Shown here: one piece after another, positions 35,234 to 46,399 of the stretch
Layout of the letters: each line of letters opens with the position of its first letter
Position numbering within the stretch: position 1 is the stretch's first letter
From: Gammaproteobacteria bacterium
Lineage (GTDB): Bacteria; Pseudomonadota; Gammaproteobacteria; Xanthomonadales; Wenzhouxiangellaceae
DNA length: 57,060 bases
NCBI GenBank assembly: GCA_003565625.1
Contig: PXBD01000034.1
Location: 1-57,060 of the forward strand
Direction: 5' to 3'
Position numbers and translations under genes: made by a program
The notes under the pieces: model-generated
Told to the model about the DNA's origin: nothing
The model's database searches: none
What the model saw: the letters and a program-made list of their open reading frames with translations, nothing else

Positions 35234-35620
35234 CTAATCCCGAAGCTCGCGATCAATCCGGTACTCGCTGGAGGTAATCCAGGCCTCCATGCGCTGCAGC
35301 CGACCGTCGAGGTCGCGAAAGCGGCGATTGAGCTGGCCGACCGAGTCGCGCGGCGAGCGTCGCACTTCCTGCCAGAACTCGGCTTCGGCATCGTCGCGGT
35401 ACAGGTTGCGCGGGCGCCTGGGTAACAGCAGCCAGAGCACCAGGTAGCCCATCACCATGACGAAGGTGAACGGCAGGGCGAGCAGGACCACGACCAGGCG
35501 CAGTCCAACCCGGTTGACCCCGGTCCAGTCGGCCAGGCCGGCGCATACGCCGGCAATGATGGCCCGGTCCTTGTCGCGGTAGAGCCGGTTGCGGCTCACG
35601 CTTTCCCTTATCTGATTCAT
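35234..35620 (-). CDS. pspC: Phage shock protein C
   Basis: A 128-residue PspC-domain protein. RNRLYRDKDRAIIAGVCAGLADW is split here as the soluble N-part, followed by a membrane helix (about 41-67, LRLVVVLLALPFTFVMVMGY) and a C-terminal coiled segment (LNRRFRDLDGRLQRME). With PspB it senses inner-membrane stress and recruits PspA. Its ATG overlaps the pspB stop by 4 bp. It is last of pspABC; no pspD, pspE or pspF is adjacent. Confidence 0.9.
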   Translation of the reverse strand: MNQIRESVSRNRLYRDKDRAIIAGVCAGLADWTGVNRVGLRLVVVLLALPFTFVMVMGYLVLWLLLPRRPRNLYRDDAEAEFWQEVRRSPRDSVGQLNRRFRDLDGRLQRMEAWITSSEYRIDRELRD

Positions 35621-35847
35621 GTTCGGCTCCTCCAGTCCGGGCTGTCGGTATCGAGAATGCGTTCCAGCGAGCGAATGCGATCTTCCATGCGGCGGGCGCT
35701 GTCGTTGAGTTCCTCGAGCAGGGCCTCGTCCTTGCTGTTGAGTCGTCGGCTGGCCGAGTTCCGGGTCGTGTAGTGCATGATCAGCCAGATCGGCAGCACG
35801 ATGACCAGGAAAATGACCAGCAACGGAAAGACAATGTCAGGAAACAT
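35617..35847 (-). CDS. pspB: Phage shock protein B
   Basis: A 76-residue PspB: one N-terminal membrane helix (about 5-25, IVFPLLVIFLVIVLPIWLI) and a cytoplasmic leucine-zipper-like helix (LLEELNDSARRMEDRIRSLE). Length and layout match E. coli PspB. It is coupled to pspC by ATGA and starts 6 bp after pspA. Confidence 0.9.
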   Translation of the reverse strand: MFPDIVFPLLVIFLVIVLPIWLIMHYTTRNSASRRLNSKDEALLEELNDSARRMEDRIRSLERILDTDSPDWRSRT

Positions 35848-35853
35848 GGTGGC

Positions 35854-36519
35854 TTATCCTTGCTGCTTTTTCGATTTCATCTCGGCCAGCTCGGCTTCGA
35901 TGCGCTCGTCGGTTTCGAGCTTGCGAAACTCTGATTCCAGGTTCTGGCCCTTGCGGCCCATGTCCAGCGACTCGGCTTCGGACTCGATTTGCTCGATACG
36001 CTGCTCGGCGTGATCGAAGCGATGCAGCATTTCTTCGATCTTGTCGTTATGCAGATGCTTGCGCGTCTTGAGCTGGTGGCTGGCCGAGCGGTGCCGCATG
36101 ACCAGGGCGCGTTGACGATTGCGCGCATCGGTCAGCTTTGCCTGCAGCTTGGTGATGTCGCTGTCGTACTTGGCCAGCTGATCCTCGTACTGGGCCAGCT
36201 CCTCGTTGAGATAGCCGATGCGGTCGCTGAGCGCGGTCTTTTCAACCAGGGCCGCGCGGGCCAGGTCTTCACGATCCTTGTCCAGCGCCAGCTCGGCCTT
36301 GCGGGCCCAGTCGATGCGCTGCTCTTCCAGCCGCTTGAGCAGGCGCGCGCGCTCTTTTTTCTCGGCAATGCACTTGGCGGTGGCCGAGCGGACCTCGACC
36401 AGGGTGTCTTCCATTTCCTGAATCATGAGCCGGATCATCTTTTCCGGGTCTTCGGCTTTTTCCAGGGCAGAGTTGAGGTTGGCGTTAATGATGTCGCCCA
36501 TGCGAGAGAAAATACCCAT
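35854..36519 (-). CDS. pspA: Phage shock protein A
   Basis: A 221-residue PspA/IM30 coiled-coil protein that coats damaged inner membrane and restrains PspF. The amphipathic N-terminus MGIFSRMGDIINANLN is followed by long heptad helices (EKAEDPEKMIRLMIQEMED, then QYEDQLAKYDSDITKLQAKL). AAAGGAG lies 8 bases before ATG 36519; the open frame reaches 36615 but without similarity. A candidate sigma-54 promoter lies 46-61 bases upstream. It leads the pspABC operon. Confidence 0.93.
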   Translation of the reverse strand: MGIFSRMGDIINANLNSALEKAEDPEKMIRLMIQEMEDTLVEVRSATAKCIAEKKERARLLKRLEEQRIDWARKAELALDKDREDLARAALVEKTALSDRIGYLNEELAQYEDQLAKYDSDITKLQAKLTDARNRQRALVMRHRSASHQLKTRKHLHNDKIEEMLHRFDHAEQRIEQIESEAESLDMGRKGQNLESEFRKLETDERIEAELAEMKSKKQQG

Positions 36520-36564
36520 CTTGTGTGCTCCTTTGGCAATGGTTGCGTGATTTGCAAATAAGTA

Positions 36565-36580
36565 TTCAAGAACCATGCCA
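36565..36580 (-). promoter_or_regulatory. Candidate sigma-54 promoter of pspABC
   Basis: On the minus strand TGGCATGGTTCTTGAA matches the -24/-12 layout TGGCAYG-N4-TTGCW, differing in the -12 C (A here). It is placed correctly upstream of pspA, and psp operons of enterobacteria use sigma-54 with PspF. Confidence 0.6.
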
Positions 36581-36597
36581 AAAAAAGGACCATGAAA

Positions 36598-36624
36598 AAT
36601 CAGAGGGTTATGCAAAGTCTGATT
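36598..36624. promoter_or_regulatory. Inverted repeat upstream of the psp promoter
   Basis: AATCAGA (36598-36604) and TCTGATT (36618-36624) form perfect 7-bp arms with 13 bp between them, starting 18 bp upstream of the -24 element. It could be an enhancer or repressor site; known PspF sites lie further upstream, so the binder is uncertain. Confidence 0.35.
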
Positions 36625-36734
36625 ATCTGTTAGGTGAAAATAACTGAATGATTGGTGAAAATAGCCAACCCAGGCCAGGCGTTCCGTGGGAACCCGGTTT
36701 GATACGCCGGGTCTGAGCCCCCGGTCTTGTAGCC

Positions 36735-36765
36735 GTCAGCCCGGACTGGACGACTATGGGCTGAC
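36735..36765. promoter_or_regulatory. 8-bp inverted repeat overlapping the FKBP promoter
   Basis: GTCAGCCC (36735-36742) and GGGCTGAC (36758-36765) pair perfectly across 15 bp. The right arm overlaps the likely -35 CTGACT (36761-36766); the -10 TAAAAT is at 36785-36790, 18 bp on. The layout suits repression or an RNA hairpin just upstream of the transcript start. Confidence 0.4.
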
Positions 36766-36842
36766 TCGTTCCGCCGCAGTGGTTTAAAATGGTGGATTCG
36801 GGCAAATTTCTGCCCGCTGAACTGCACTCACTTGGAGGCAAC

Positions 36843-37571
36843 ATGTACAAAGTATTTCTGGCCCCGATCGCTGCCGTGATCATGGCCCTGTCGACTGCCG
36901 CGGTGGCCCAGAATCTGGAATCGGAGCCCGGCAAGCTGGGTTATGCGATTGGCTATGAATTTGGCGCAGAACTGCGCAGCTACGACATCGATCTCGATCT
37001 GGAGGCGGTATTCCAGGCGGTCCGTGATGCCTACGGGCAGACCGAGCCGCGGGTGGAAGTCGCCGAAATGCGCCAGTTGATGATGGAGTTGCAGGAAAAA
37101 ATCCGCCAGGAGCGGATGGAGGCATTCCAGCAGCTGGCTGAAGACAACCAGGAACGGGCCACCCAGTTCCTGCGCGAGAACCAGGGCAAGACCGGCATCG
37201 TGGCGCTGCCCAGCGGCGTGCAGTACCGCGTCATCGAAGAAGGAGACGGCAGCCGTCCCAGCCTCGAAGACGTGGTAACCGTGCACTATCGAGGTTCCAA
37301 GATCGACGGGCGTGAGTTCGACAGTTCCTTCCGCCGCGGCGTACCGGCGGTGTTCCAGGTCAATTCGGTCATCGAAGGCTGGCAGGAAGTGCTGCCGCTG
37401 ATGCGGGAAGGCTCCATGTGGCAAGTATTCCTGCCGCCCGAGCTGGCGTTCGGTGTGCGCGGTGATCCGCCCATCATCGGCCCCAATGAAGCCCTGCAGT
37501 TCGACATCCGCCTGGTTCAGATCGGCGAGCCGGAAGGCTTCGAGGGCGGCGCTCCCATACCCGGGCAGTAA
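36843..37571 (+). CDS. FKBP-type peptidyl-prolyl isomerase, periplasmic (FkpA/Mip-like)
   Basis: A 242-residue protein. The signal peptide (1-22, ending AVA) is followed by a helical dimerisation domain (about 27-110, LGYAIGYEFGAELRSYDIDL) and a C-terminal FKBP domain (VTVHYRGSKIDGREFDSSF, VIEGWQEVLPLMREGSMWQV, LPPELAFGVRG). This is the FkpA/Mip layout; such proteins help outer-membrane proteins fold. GGAGG lies before ATG 36843. The conserved Tyr/Asp/Phe pocket residues are present. The next gene starts 5 bp downstream. Confidence 0.9.
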   Translation: MYKVFLAPIAAVIMALSTAAVAQNLESEPGKLGYAIGYEFGAELRSYDIDLDLEAVFQAVRDAYGQTEPRVEVAEMRQLMMELQEKIRQERMEAFQQLAEDNQERATQFLRENQGKTGIVALPSGVQYRVIEEGDGSRPSLEDVVTVHYRGSKIDGREFDSSFRRGVPAVFQVNSVIEGWQEVLPLMREGSMWQVFLPPELAFGVRGDPPIIGPNEALQFDIRLVQIGEPEGFEGGAPIPGQ

Positions 37572-37576
37572 GTTCG

Positions 37577-37777
37577 ATGGGGGAGCCGGCCTCACCGATT
37601 CCCGACATTGAATCGCCCTGTATCGGGACGTGCACACTCGGCCCGGAGGGGTTGTGTATCGGCTGCTTTCGCTCCGGTGAAGAAGTCGGCGACTGGTTGA
37701 AATACAGCCCTGAGCGGCGGCGCTCCATCATGCGCGAGCTGCCGCTCAGGGGCCAGCAGTTGTTCGACGATGGCTGA
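37577..37777 (+). CDS. DUF1289 cysteine-rich small protein
   Basis: A 66-residue protein with the DUF1289 pattern: SPCIGTCTLGPEGLCIGCFRS, four cysteines likely binding a metal or Fe-S cluster, then WLKYSPERRRSIM. The function is unknown. It starts 5 bp after the FKBP gene and its stop lies inside the start of the Nudix gene (8-bp overlap), so all three are probably one operon. Confidence 0.88.
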   Translation: MGEPASPIPDIESPCIGTCTLGPEGLCIGCFRSGEEVGDWLKYSPERRRSIMRELPLRGQQLFDDG

Positions 37778-38384
37778 GGTCGACGACAGGCTGGCCCGCC
37801 TGTCGTCTGCTTTGTACTCTCCTGATCGAGCCATCGACACGCTCGTGGTCGATGGCTTCCAGCCGGAAGTCGGTCAGGCCTGGCGGCCGCGCCAGGCGGC
37901 GGTGCTGGTTCCAATTGTTCTGGGTCCCGAGCCGGCCGTGATTCTGACCGTGCGCAGTGACGCCATGTCCAGTCATGCCGGCCAGGTTGCCCTGCCCGGC
38001 GGCAGGCGATCCGGGCAGGAACCGTTCCCGGTCACCACCGCGCTGCGCGAGGCCGCCGAGGAAACCGGAATTGCGCCTGCCGATGTTCAGGTGCTGGGGC
38101 TGATGCGACGCTTCGACACCATCAGCGCGTACCGCATCGTGCCGGTTGTCGGCGTGCTCAGCACGCCTCCCCGACTGCGGCCCTGTCCGCGCGAAGTGCG
38201 CGCTGTTTTCGAAGTGCCGCTCGGGCGGGTATTCGACCCGTTGAGCTACCGGCGCCACCGGGTGTGGCACCGCCACCGCAGCTACGAGGTCTGGTCCATG
38301 CTCAGCGAGCGCTGGCCAATCTGGGGGGCGACGGCCTCGATCCTTGGCCACATGGCCGGTCTGGCATCCGGCCGATCAAGTTGA
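37770..38384 (+). CDS. Nudix hydrolase, CoA pyrophosphatase (NudL-like)
   Basis: A 204-residue Nudix enzyme. The Nudix box GGRRSGQE...LREAAEETGI (about 76-99) is complete. The preceding SDAMSSHAGQVALPGG is the UPF0035 signature of the CoA pyrophosphatase group, which cleaves CoA to phosphopantetheine and 3',5'-ADP. It overlaps DUF1289 by 8 bp and ends 7 bp from the convergent copper chaperone gene. Confidence 0.9.
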   Translation: MAEVDDRLARLSSALYSPDRAIDTLVVDGFQPEVGQAWRPRQAAVLVPIVLGPEPAVILTVRSDAMSSHAGQVALPGGRRSGQEPFPVTTALREAAEETGIAPADVQVLGLMRRFDTISAYRIVPVVGVLSTPPRLRPCPREVRAVFEVPLGRVFDPLSYRRHRVWHRHRSYEVWSMLSERWPIWGATASILGHMAGLASGRSS

Positions 38385-38391
38385 GAAACCG

Positions 38392-38838
38392 TCAGTTGGC
38401 CATGGGCTGGTTGGCGCGGCTGCGGACTTCGGACTCGATTCCCAGGCGCCGTCCCTCGCTGTCAATCAGATCGACCTCGATCCGATCTCCCAGGCTGAAG
38501 CGACCCTGCGGGTCGATCAGCATCAGGTGCAATCCCCCCGGGCGCAGTTCTACCGTCTCTCCGGCAGGGATGACCAGCTCGTCCAGCCGACGCATCCGCA
38601 TGACGCCTTCGTCCATCACCATGGTGTGGATTTCCACGTGTCCAAAGCGCGGGCTGGCAGCGTCCACCAGGGCGATGTCTTCCTCACTGTCGTTGTGGAC
38701 CTGCATGAATCCGGCCATCATTCGCCCCGGCGGGGCTTCGGGGGTCCAGGCGTCGGTGACCGTCAGCGGTATTTCGGCCAGAGCGACCATTGGAACGGAC
38801 AGCAGCGCGCACAACAACGTTGGCAAACGGAACTGCAT
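38392..38838 (-). CDS. Periplasmic copper chaperone PCu(A)C family
   Basis: A 148-residue exported protein: a signal peptide (about 1-21, ending ALA), then a PCu(A)C domain. The metal site is spread over MQVHNDSEED, GHVEIHTMVMDEGVMRMR and LRPGGLHLMLID, giving the His/Met ligands. These chaperones deliver Cu(I) to the CuA site of cytochrome c oxidase. AAAGGAG lies upstream of ATG 38838. No cox or sco gene is in the window. Confidence 0.9.
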   Translation of the reverse strand: MQFRLPTLLCALLSVPMVALAEIPLTVTDAWTPEAPPGRMMAGFMQVHNDSEEDIALVDAASPRFGHVEIHTMVMDEGVMRMRRLDELVIPAGETVELRPGGLHLMLIDPQGRFSLGDRIEVDLIDSEGRRLGIESEVRSRANQPMAN

Positions 38839-38934
38839 TTGCTTCTCCTTTAATGATTGATCAGGTCTTATTATCGCCCGCCTGCGTGTAAGCTTTCGGT
38901 ATTGCTTGCCCTCTATCAGGAAGACACCTACCCC

Positions 38935-39690
38935 ATGCTTGAACTCCTCTCCCACGACGATGTCACCGAAATCCGCCTGAACCGGCCGCCGGTCAATGCC
39001 TTGAACCCCGCGCTGGTGCGCGAATTGTCAGACACCATTGCCCGGCAAACGGCCGAGGGCGCCCGCGCCCTGGTGTTATCCGGTCGGCCTGGGTTGTTTT
39101 CGGCCGGGCTGGACGTGCCCGAATTGCTCGACCTGGACGAGGAGGGCATGCGCTCGTTCTGGAAAGACCTGTTCGGCCTGCTGGAGCGGATCGCGGCCAG
39201 CCCCGTGCCCATCGTGACCGCGCTGACTGGCCACAGCCCGGCCGGTGGCACCGTGATTGCCCTGTATGCCGACTACCGCATCCAGGCCGAGGGTGATTTC
39301 CGGCTGGGTCTGAACGAGGTCCAGGTCGGGCTGGTGGTGCCGCCGGTCATCCACCAGGCCCTGGTTCGGCTGATCGGCCCCTATGCCGCCGAGCGGCACC
39401 TGGTGGCCGGTGAAATGATCCCCGCCTCACGGGCACTCGAAATCGGCTTGATCGACGAGATCGTGCCGGCCGAACAGGTGGTCGAAAAGGCCGTGGCCTG
39501 GTGCCGGCGGCACCTGGCGCTGCCGCGCAGGGCCATGCAAACCACCCGGGCGTTGTGTCGCGCGGATCTCGTGGGCTCATTTGAAGACGGCAAGGCGCTG
39601 GACGTCGACGGCTTCGTGCGCGGATGGTTCTCGGACGAAACCCAGGCCACCATGCGCGCCCTGGTCGAGCGGCTGAAAAAAAACGCCTGA
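38935..39690 (+). CDS. Enoyl-CoA isomerase (ECI-like crotonase)
   Basis: A 251-residue crotonase-fold protein. The first hydratase glutamate is replaced by glycine ([10 protein letters not shown], 101-110), while the second acidic residue E128 is kept in [14 protein letters not shown]. This pattern (AGG, LGLNE) is that of delta3,delta2-enoyl-CoA isomerases such as mitochondrial ECI1, so I favour isomerase over hydratase. It would act on unsaturated fatty acids in beta-oxidation. The ATG at 38935 fits the fold start. It is 20 bp upstream of the CPBP gene, probably an operon. Confidence 0.8.
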   Translation: MLELLSHDDVTEIRLNRPPVNALNPALVRELSDTIARQTAEGARALVLSGRPGLFSAGLDVPELLDLDEEGMRSFWKDLFGLLERIAASPVPIVTALTGHSPAGGTVIALYADYRIQAEGDFRLGLNEVQVGLVVPPVIHQALVRLIGPYAAERHLVAGEMIPASRALEIGLIDEIVPAEQVVEKAVAWCRRHLALPRRAMQTTRALCRADLVGSFEDGKALDVDGFVRGWFSDETQATMRALVERLKKNA

Positions 39691-39709
39691 GCGTTGGCGG
39701 ATTTTCTGC

Positions 39710-40294
39710 ATGCGTGATTCGCCGCCACCCCCGGCACCGCAACTCTCGACTGCAGCCATGCTGGGCCTGCAGTTCGGCATTGTCGTGCTGGCCGTGGTGC
39801 TTGCTTTCCTGTTCAGGATCGACCTGCTCGGGCAGCTGGAGTTTACGCTGGAGTCGTTCAACTGGGCCGTGGTCGGCACGGTGCCGCTGCTGGTCTCGGT
39901 CTGGGCCCTGGCCGACGTGCGCTGGGGCTGGGCGGCGGAACTTCAGCGCCTGATGCGCCAGCTGGTGGTACCGCTGTTTCGCACCACCCCGGCCGGCACC
40001 GTGTTGCTGGTTTCGCTGCTGGCCGGTGTCGGCGAGGAGTTGCTCTTCCGCGGCGTGATCCAGGGCGGTTTGAGTGGCGTGCTGGGCCCCTGGGCTGCGC
40101 TGGTTGTGGCCTCGATCCTGTTCGGTGCGGTGCACGCGCTGACCCGGGCGTACTTCATCATCGCGACGCTGATGGGTTTTTACCTGGGGCTGATGTACCT
40201 GTGGACCGATAACCTGCTCATTCCGATCCTGATTCACTTCCTCTACGACTGGATCGTTTTGCGCTACTACCCGTTCACCGATCGATCGGGCTGA
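39710..40294 (+). CDS. CPBP family intramembrane protease
   Basis: A 194-residue membrane protein with about five helices. The CPBP (Rce1-like, ABI) motifs are complete: GEELLFRG with E109, E110 and R114, FGAVH with H142, and HFLYD with H176 and D180. Such proteases cut within the membrane; bacterial substrates are mostly unknown, and some protect against bacteriocins. A Pro-rich N-terminus of about 12 residues is cytoplasmic. It ends 4 bp from convergent uvrA. Confidence 0.88.
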   Translation: MRDSPPPPAPQLSTAAMLGLQFGIVVLAVVLAFLFRIDLLGQLEFTLESFNWAVVGTVPLLVSVWALADVRWGWAAELQRLMRQLVVPLFRTTPAGTVLLVSLLAGVGEELLFRGVIQGGLSGVLGPWAALVVASILFGAVHALTRAYFIIATLMGFYLGLMYLWTDNLLIPILIHFLYDWIVLRYYPFTDRSG

Positions 40295-40298
40295 GGTT

Positions 40299-43151
<2,853 letters not shown>

Positions 43152-43185
43152 GCCGGGCAGGCCTGTAGGCAGCGGTCAATCGCCC

Positions 43186-43215
43186 ATTATGACGCGCCCG
43201 GTGAATGCCGCGCAA
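43186..43215 (-). promoter_or_regulatory. Candidate uvrA promoter
   Basis: On the minus strand TTGCGC (43215-43210) and CATAAT (43191-43186) are 18 bp apart, with the -10 about 34 bases before the uvrA ATG. No CTGT-N8-ACAG LexA site is present in the spacer. Confidence 0.5.
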
Positions 43216-43358
43216 AGATCATCCGGCCTCCCGGCCTGCCGGGTGGACCGATCAGGCGTCGATGCGCGCCCGAATGGTCTCGGTGCTCGGCCAGGGTGGC
43301 ACTGGATGGGGTCAGCTCAGGTAGGCTACAGGAACTTCACAACCAGAGACGCCAACGG

Positions 43359-43811
43359 ATGGCAAGACAGAATTTCTGGTCCGGCCTGGTGGTTTCCGGG
43401 TTCGCCCTGCTGGCGCTGACGTGGATGATCCCCAACCATGCCGGCTCCAACCCGATGGCGCAGATGCCACCGGGGCTGGTCCCGAGTATTGCCGCCTGGA
43501 TCATGCTGGTCTGCGGCCTCATCGTTGCTCTCGGGGGGCTGGTCGGGCTGGTGCGCGGCCGGCAGTGGCCGCTGACCACGCGCATCGACTGGGCCGGCCT
43601 GGGCTGGGCACTGTGGCCGTTTTTCTATGTTGCCGGGGCGATTTATGTGCTGGCCTACGTCAAGATCACCTGGCTCGGTGTGCCGCTGATCGCCGGAATG
43701 CTGTTTCTGCTTGGCGAGCGGCGCTGGTACCTGCTGCTCGGCTGTTCGGTGGTGCCGGTCGCCATGCTCTACGTACTCTCGATGCACATGATGCGGATCG
43801 GCGTGGTCTGA
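43359..43811 (+). CDS. tctB: Tripartite tricarboxylate transporter small subunit TctB
   Basis: A 150-residue membrane protein with four predicted helices (about 8-24, 38-62, 78-108, 115-145) and the TctB features PPGLVPSIAAWIMLVCGLI and a GxPLIAGMLFLLGERR-like segment. It is the small membrane subunit of a TTT solute importer. Its gene precedes tctA by 3 bp. The start ATG 43359 follows an ill-defined leader. The solute is unknown. Confidence 0.82.
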   Translation: MARQNFWSGLVVSGFALLALTWMIPNHAGSNPMAQMPPGLVPSIAAWIMLVCGLIVALGGLVGLVRGRQWPLTTRIDWAGLGWALWPFFYVAGAIYVLAYVKITWLGVPLIAGMLFLLGERRWYLLLGCSVVPVAMLYVLSMHMMRIGVV

Positions 43812-43814
43812 GCC

Positions 43815-45329
43815 ATGGATTTCTCGCTCATCGGCGCCGCGATCGGCGAGTCTTTGACCCTGGCGTCGTTCATCGGCATCGGCGGCGGTGTGCTGCTCGG
43901 CTACATGATCGGCGTGATCCCGGGGCTGTCGCGCTCGGTGGCGATCTCGATCGCGATCCCGATGACGTTCTACATGTCGCCCTACATCGCGATCTCGTTT
44001 CTGATCGGGCTGTCGAAGGGCACGGCCGCCGGCAGCGCGGTATCGGCCATCCTGCTCAATGCGCCGGGCGAGGCCTCGTCGGCGGCCACCGCGCTCGACG
44101 GCTATCCGCTGGCGAAATCAGGCAAGCCCAAGACGGCGCTACAGGTCGGGCTGCTGGCCTCGGTAATCGGCGATATTCTCGCGACCATCATCCTGATCTT
44201 CGTCGCCATTCCCTTTGCCCGCGTTGCGCTGATGTTCGGCCCCTACGAGATGGCCGCGATACTGGCGTTTGCGCTGGTGTTCATCGCCGGTCTGTCCAGC
44301 GGGTCGTTGTTCAAGGGATTGGCCGCGGGGGGCTTGGGTATCTTCCTGGGCTCGATCGGGCTGGACAACCAGACCGGTCTGCCGCGCCTGACCTTCGGCT
44401 TTGTAGAACTGATGGACGGCATGCCGCTGATCGCGGTTGCGATCGGCACGCTGGCGCTGTCGGAGATGTTCGTGCAGGCCGAGAAACTGCGCCACCAGCG
44501 CGAGACGATGTCGGTGAAACTCGAAAACCGACCGGACGACCGGATCCCCTGGCCGCTGTTTCGCCGGATTTTGCCGACCATCCTGCGCGGCACCGGGGTC
44601 GGGACGCTGGTCGGTGCGCTGCCGGGGCTGGGCCCGTCGGTGGGTTCGTTCATGTCCTACGGCCTGGCGCAGAAGGCCTCGCGCACGCCCGAGAAGTTCG
44701 GCAAGGGCGAGCCGGCCGGCATCGCCGCTTCCGAGTCGGCCGACAACGCGGTCATCCCGGCGGCACTGATTCCGTTGTTCGGCCTGGGGATACCGGGCAA
44801 CGTGTCGGCGGCGCTGTTGATTGGCGCATTCGCGATCCACGGCATCACGGTCGGGCCCTTGCTGCTGCGCGACGAGCCCGAACTGCTGTATTCGATCTTT
44901 GCCGGCATGATCCTGGCCAGCGTGATCATGCTGGTGCTGGGGTGGTATGGGCTCAAAGTATTCGCCCAGATCACCCGCGTGCCGTCGCACGTGGTGATCC
45001 CCATCGTGGTGTTTTTCTGCCTGGCGGGCATGCTGCTGCAGGGCTACGGCACCTTCGGGCTGGTCATCCTGATCGGTTTCGCCGTGCTCGGCTACCTGAT
45101 GAAAAAGTTCGACTACTCGTTCGTGACCTTCCTGGTCGCGTTCATCATTACCCCGATGCTCGAGCTCAACCTCCGGCAGAGCATCATCCTGTCGAGGGGC
45201 GAATGGTCGGTCCTGCTGGAGCGCCCGATTGCGCTGTTTTTCATCGCCTGCACGCTGCTCGCGCTGGTGATGCTGGCCTGGCGTACGGTGACCAGCGGCC
45301 GCGCGGTTGCCGGTGCGCCGCCGGAGTGA
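43815..45329 (+). CDS. tctA: Tripartite tricarboxylate transporter permease TctA
   Basis: A 504-residue permease with about 11-12 membrane helices and the TctA signatures GYMIGVIPGLSRSVAISIAI, KGTAAGSAVSAILLNAPGE and the repeat near PGLGPSVGSFMSYGLAQKAS. NAVIPAALIPLFGLGIPG is the second half's conserved loop. It moves carboxylates or other small acids with Na+ after delivery by TctC. It is 3 bp after tctB and 91 bp before tctC. Confidence 0.92.
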   Translation: MDFSLIGAAIGESLTLASFIGIGGGVLLGYMIGVIPGLSRSVAISIAIPMTFYMSPYIAISFLIGLSKGTAAGSAVSAILLNAPGEASSAATALDGYPLAKSGKPKTALQVGLLASVIGDILATIILIFVAIPFARVALMFGPYEMAAILAFALVFIAGLSSGSLFKGLAAGGLGIFLGSIGLDNQTGLPRLTFGFVELMDGMPLIAVAIGTLALSEMFVQAEKLRHQRETMSVKLENRPDDRIPWPLFRRILPTILRGTGVGTLVGALPGLGPSVGSFMSYGLAQKASRTPEKFGKGEPAGIAASESADNAVIPAALIPLFGLGIPGNVSAALLIGAFAIHGITVGPLLLRDEPELLYSIFAGMILASVIMLVLGWYGLKVFAQITRVPSHVVIPIVVFFCLAGMLLQGYGTFGLVILIGFAVLGYLMKKFDYSFVTFLVAFIITPMLELNLRQSIILSRGEWSVLLERPIALFFIACTLLALVMLAWRTVTSGRAVAGAPPE

Positions 45330-45420
45330 GCCCTTGGGCATTGCTGGAGCTTGCCGGCCGGTGTACTGTAATCAAGCCTTGCACCACCAGGTCTGATCTT
45401 CTGAATCCCGGAGAAAGCCA

Positions 45421-46347
45421 TTGAAAAAGCTCATGTTTGCCGTCTTGCTCGCGCTGCTGGTGGCTGCCGTCCCGGCCCATGCCGACGACTGGCCGAACCG
45501 GCCGCTGACCATGGTGATCGGTTTTGCGGCTGGCGGTTCCACCGACATCCAGGGCCGGGTGCTGGCCAACGTGATGGAGGAGTACCTCGGCCAGCCGGTC
45601 AACGTCGTCAACCAGCCCGGCGCCGGCAGCGCGGTGGCGCTGAGCCGCATGGCGCGAAACCGCGATGGCGGCCTGACCTTCCTCTACGGCGGCATCACCG
45701 CGCTGACCTTTACCCCCATCATCATGCCGGTCAACTACGAGATCGACGATTTCGAATACCTTGCGACGCTGGCGGTGGGGCAGAACTCGATTGTGACCGC
45801 GACCGGCCAGCCCTTCACCACCTTCGAGGAGTTGGTCGAGTACGGCCGCGACAACCGCATGACCTACGCCCAGCAGACCGCGCTGGACGAGGCCATCATG
45901 CGGCGTATCGCCGAGGCTGAGGGCCTGGATATCGCGATCGTGCCCACCGGGGGCGGCGGCGGCATGGCGCCGCTGGTGCTGGGCAGGGAAGTCGATTTCG
46001 CCTATTCCGGCGGTACCCACGCCCAGTACACCCCGGGCGACGAGATGGTCGTGCTGGCGTTCATGTCGCCGGAGCGCAGCCCGTTTTACCCGGAGGTGCC
46101 CACGCTGATCGAACTCGGGCACGACCTGGTCATCGAGGACTACCGCAGCATCATCGTGCCGGCGGGCATTCCGGACAAGGCGCGCCAGCGCCTGGTAGCG
46201 GCGGCCGAATACGCCAGCCAAAGCGAGCGCTTCAGAAAGATCACCGAGGAAAACACGTTTTTCCCGGTGGTGTTTCGCGGCCCCGAAGAAACCGAGGCCG
46301 CAATCCGGCGGATCCGCGCGGCCAACGAGGACGTGCTCGGCGATTGA
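45421..46347 (+). CDS. tctC: Tripartite tricarboxylate transporter solute-binding protein TctC
   Basis: A 308-residue periplasmic binding protein: signal peptide (about 1-21, ending AHA), then WPNRPLTMVIGFAAGGSTDI, the TctC/Bug phosphate-loop-like carboxylate clamp, and NQPGAGSAVALSRMA. The C-terminal VPAGIPDKARQRL is typical. The TTG start has GGAG 8 bases upstream. The ligand cannot be told. No two-component regulator (tctDE) is adjacent. Confidence 0.9.
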   Translation: MKKLMFAVLLALLVAAVPAHADDWPNRPLTMVIGFAAGGSTDIQGRVLANVMEEYLGQPVNVVNQPGAGSAVALSRMARNRDGGLTFLYGGITALTFTPIIMPVNYEIDDFEYLATLAVGQNSIVTATGQPFTTFEELVEYGRDNRMTYAQQTALDEAIMRRIAEAEGLDIAIVPTGGGGGMAPLVLGREVDFAYSGGTHAQYTPGDEMVVLAFMSPERSPFYPEVPTLIELGHDLVIEDYRSIIVPAGIPDKARQRLVAAAEYASQSERFRKITEENTFFPVVFRGPEETEAAIRRIRAANEDVLGD

Positions 46348-46399
46348 TGTGCCGCTCGCAAGACTTGCGGTAATGGTCCATCAGACTGAATGTCCTCAA

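Larger units (their letters stand above)
36520..36842. other. 323-bp regulatory spacer between pspA and the FKBP gene
   Basis: This is the only gap over 300 bp in the window. It holds the psp sigma-54 promoter and its inverted repeat on the left, and a second inverted repeat plus a sigma-70-like promoter for the FKBP gene on the right. The middle (about 36630-36730) is noncoding as far as I can see, with short GC-rich hairpins such as GTTCC-GTG-GGAAC near 36680. Confidence 0.6.

Noticed and set aside
43152-43358. LexA box upstream of uvrA
   Set aside because: No CTGT-N8-ACAG in the spacer; CTGTAGGC has no matching ACAG at the right distance.
45330-45420. Riboswitch or terminator between tctA and tctC
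   Set aside because: No stable hairpin with a U-run or known aptamer pattern was found in the 91 bp.
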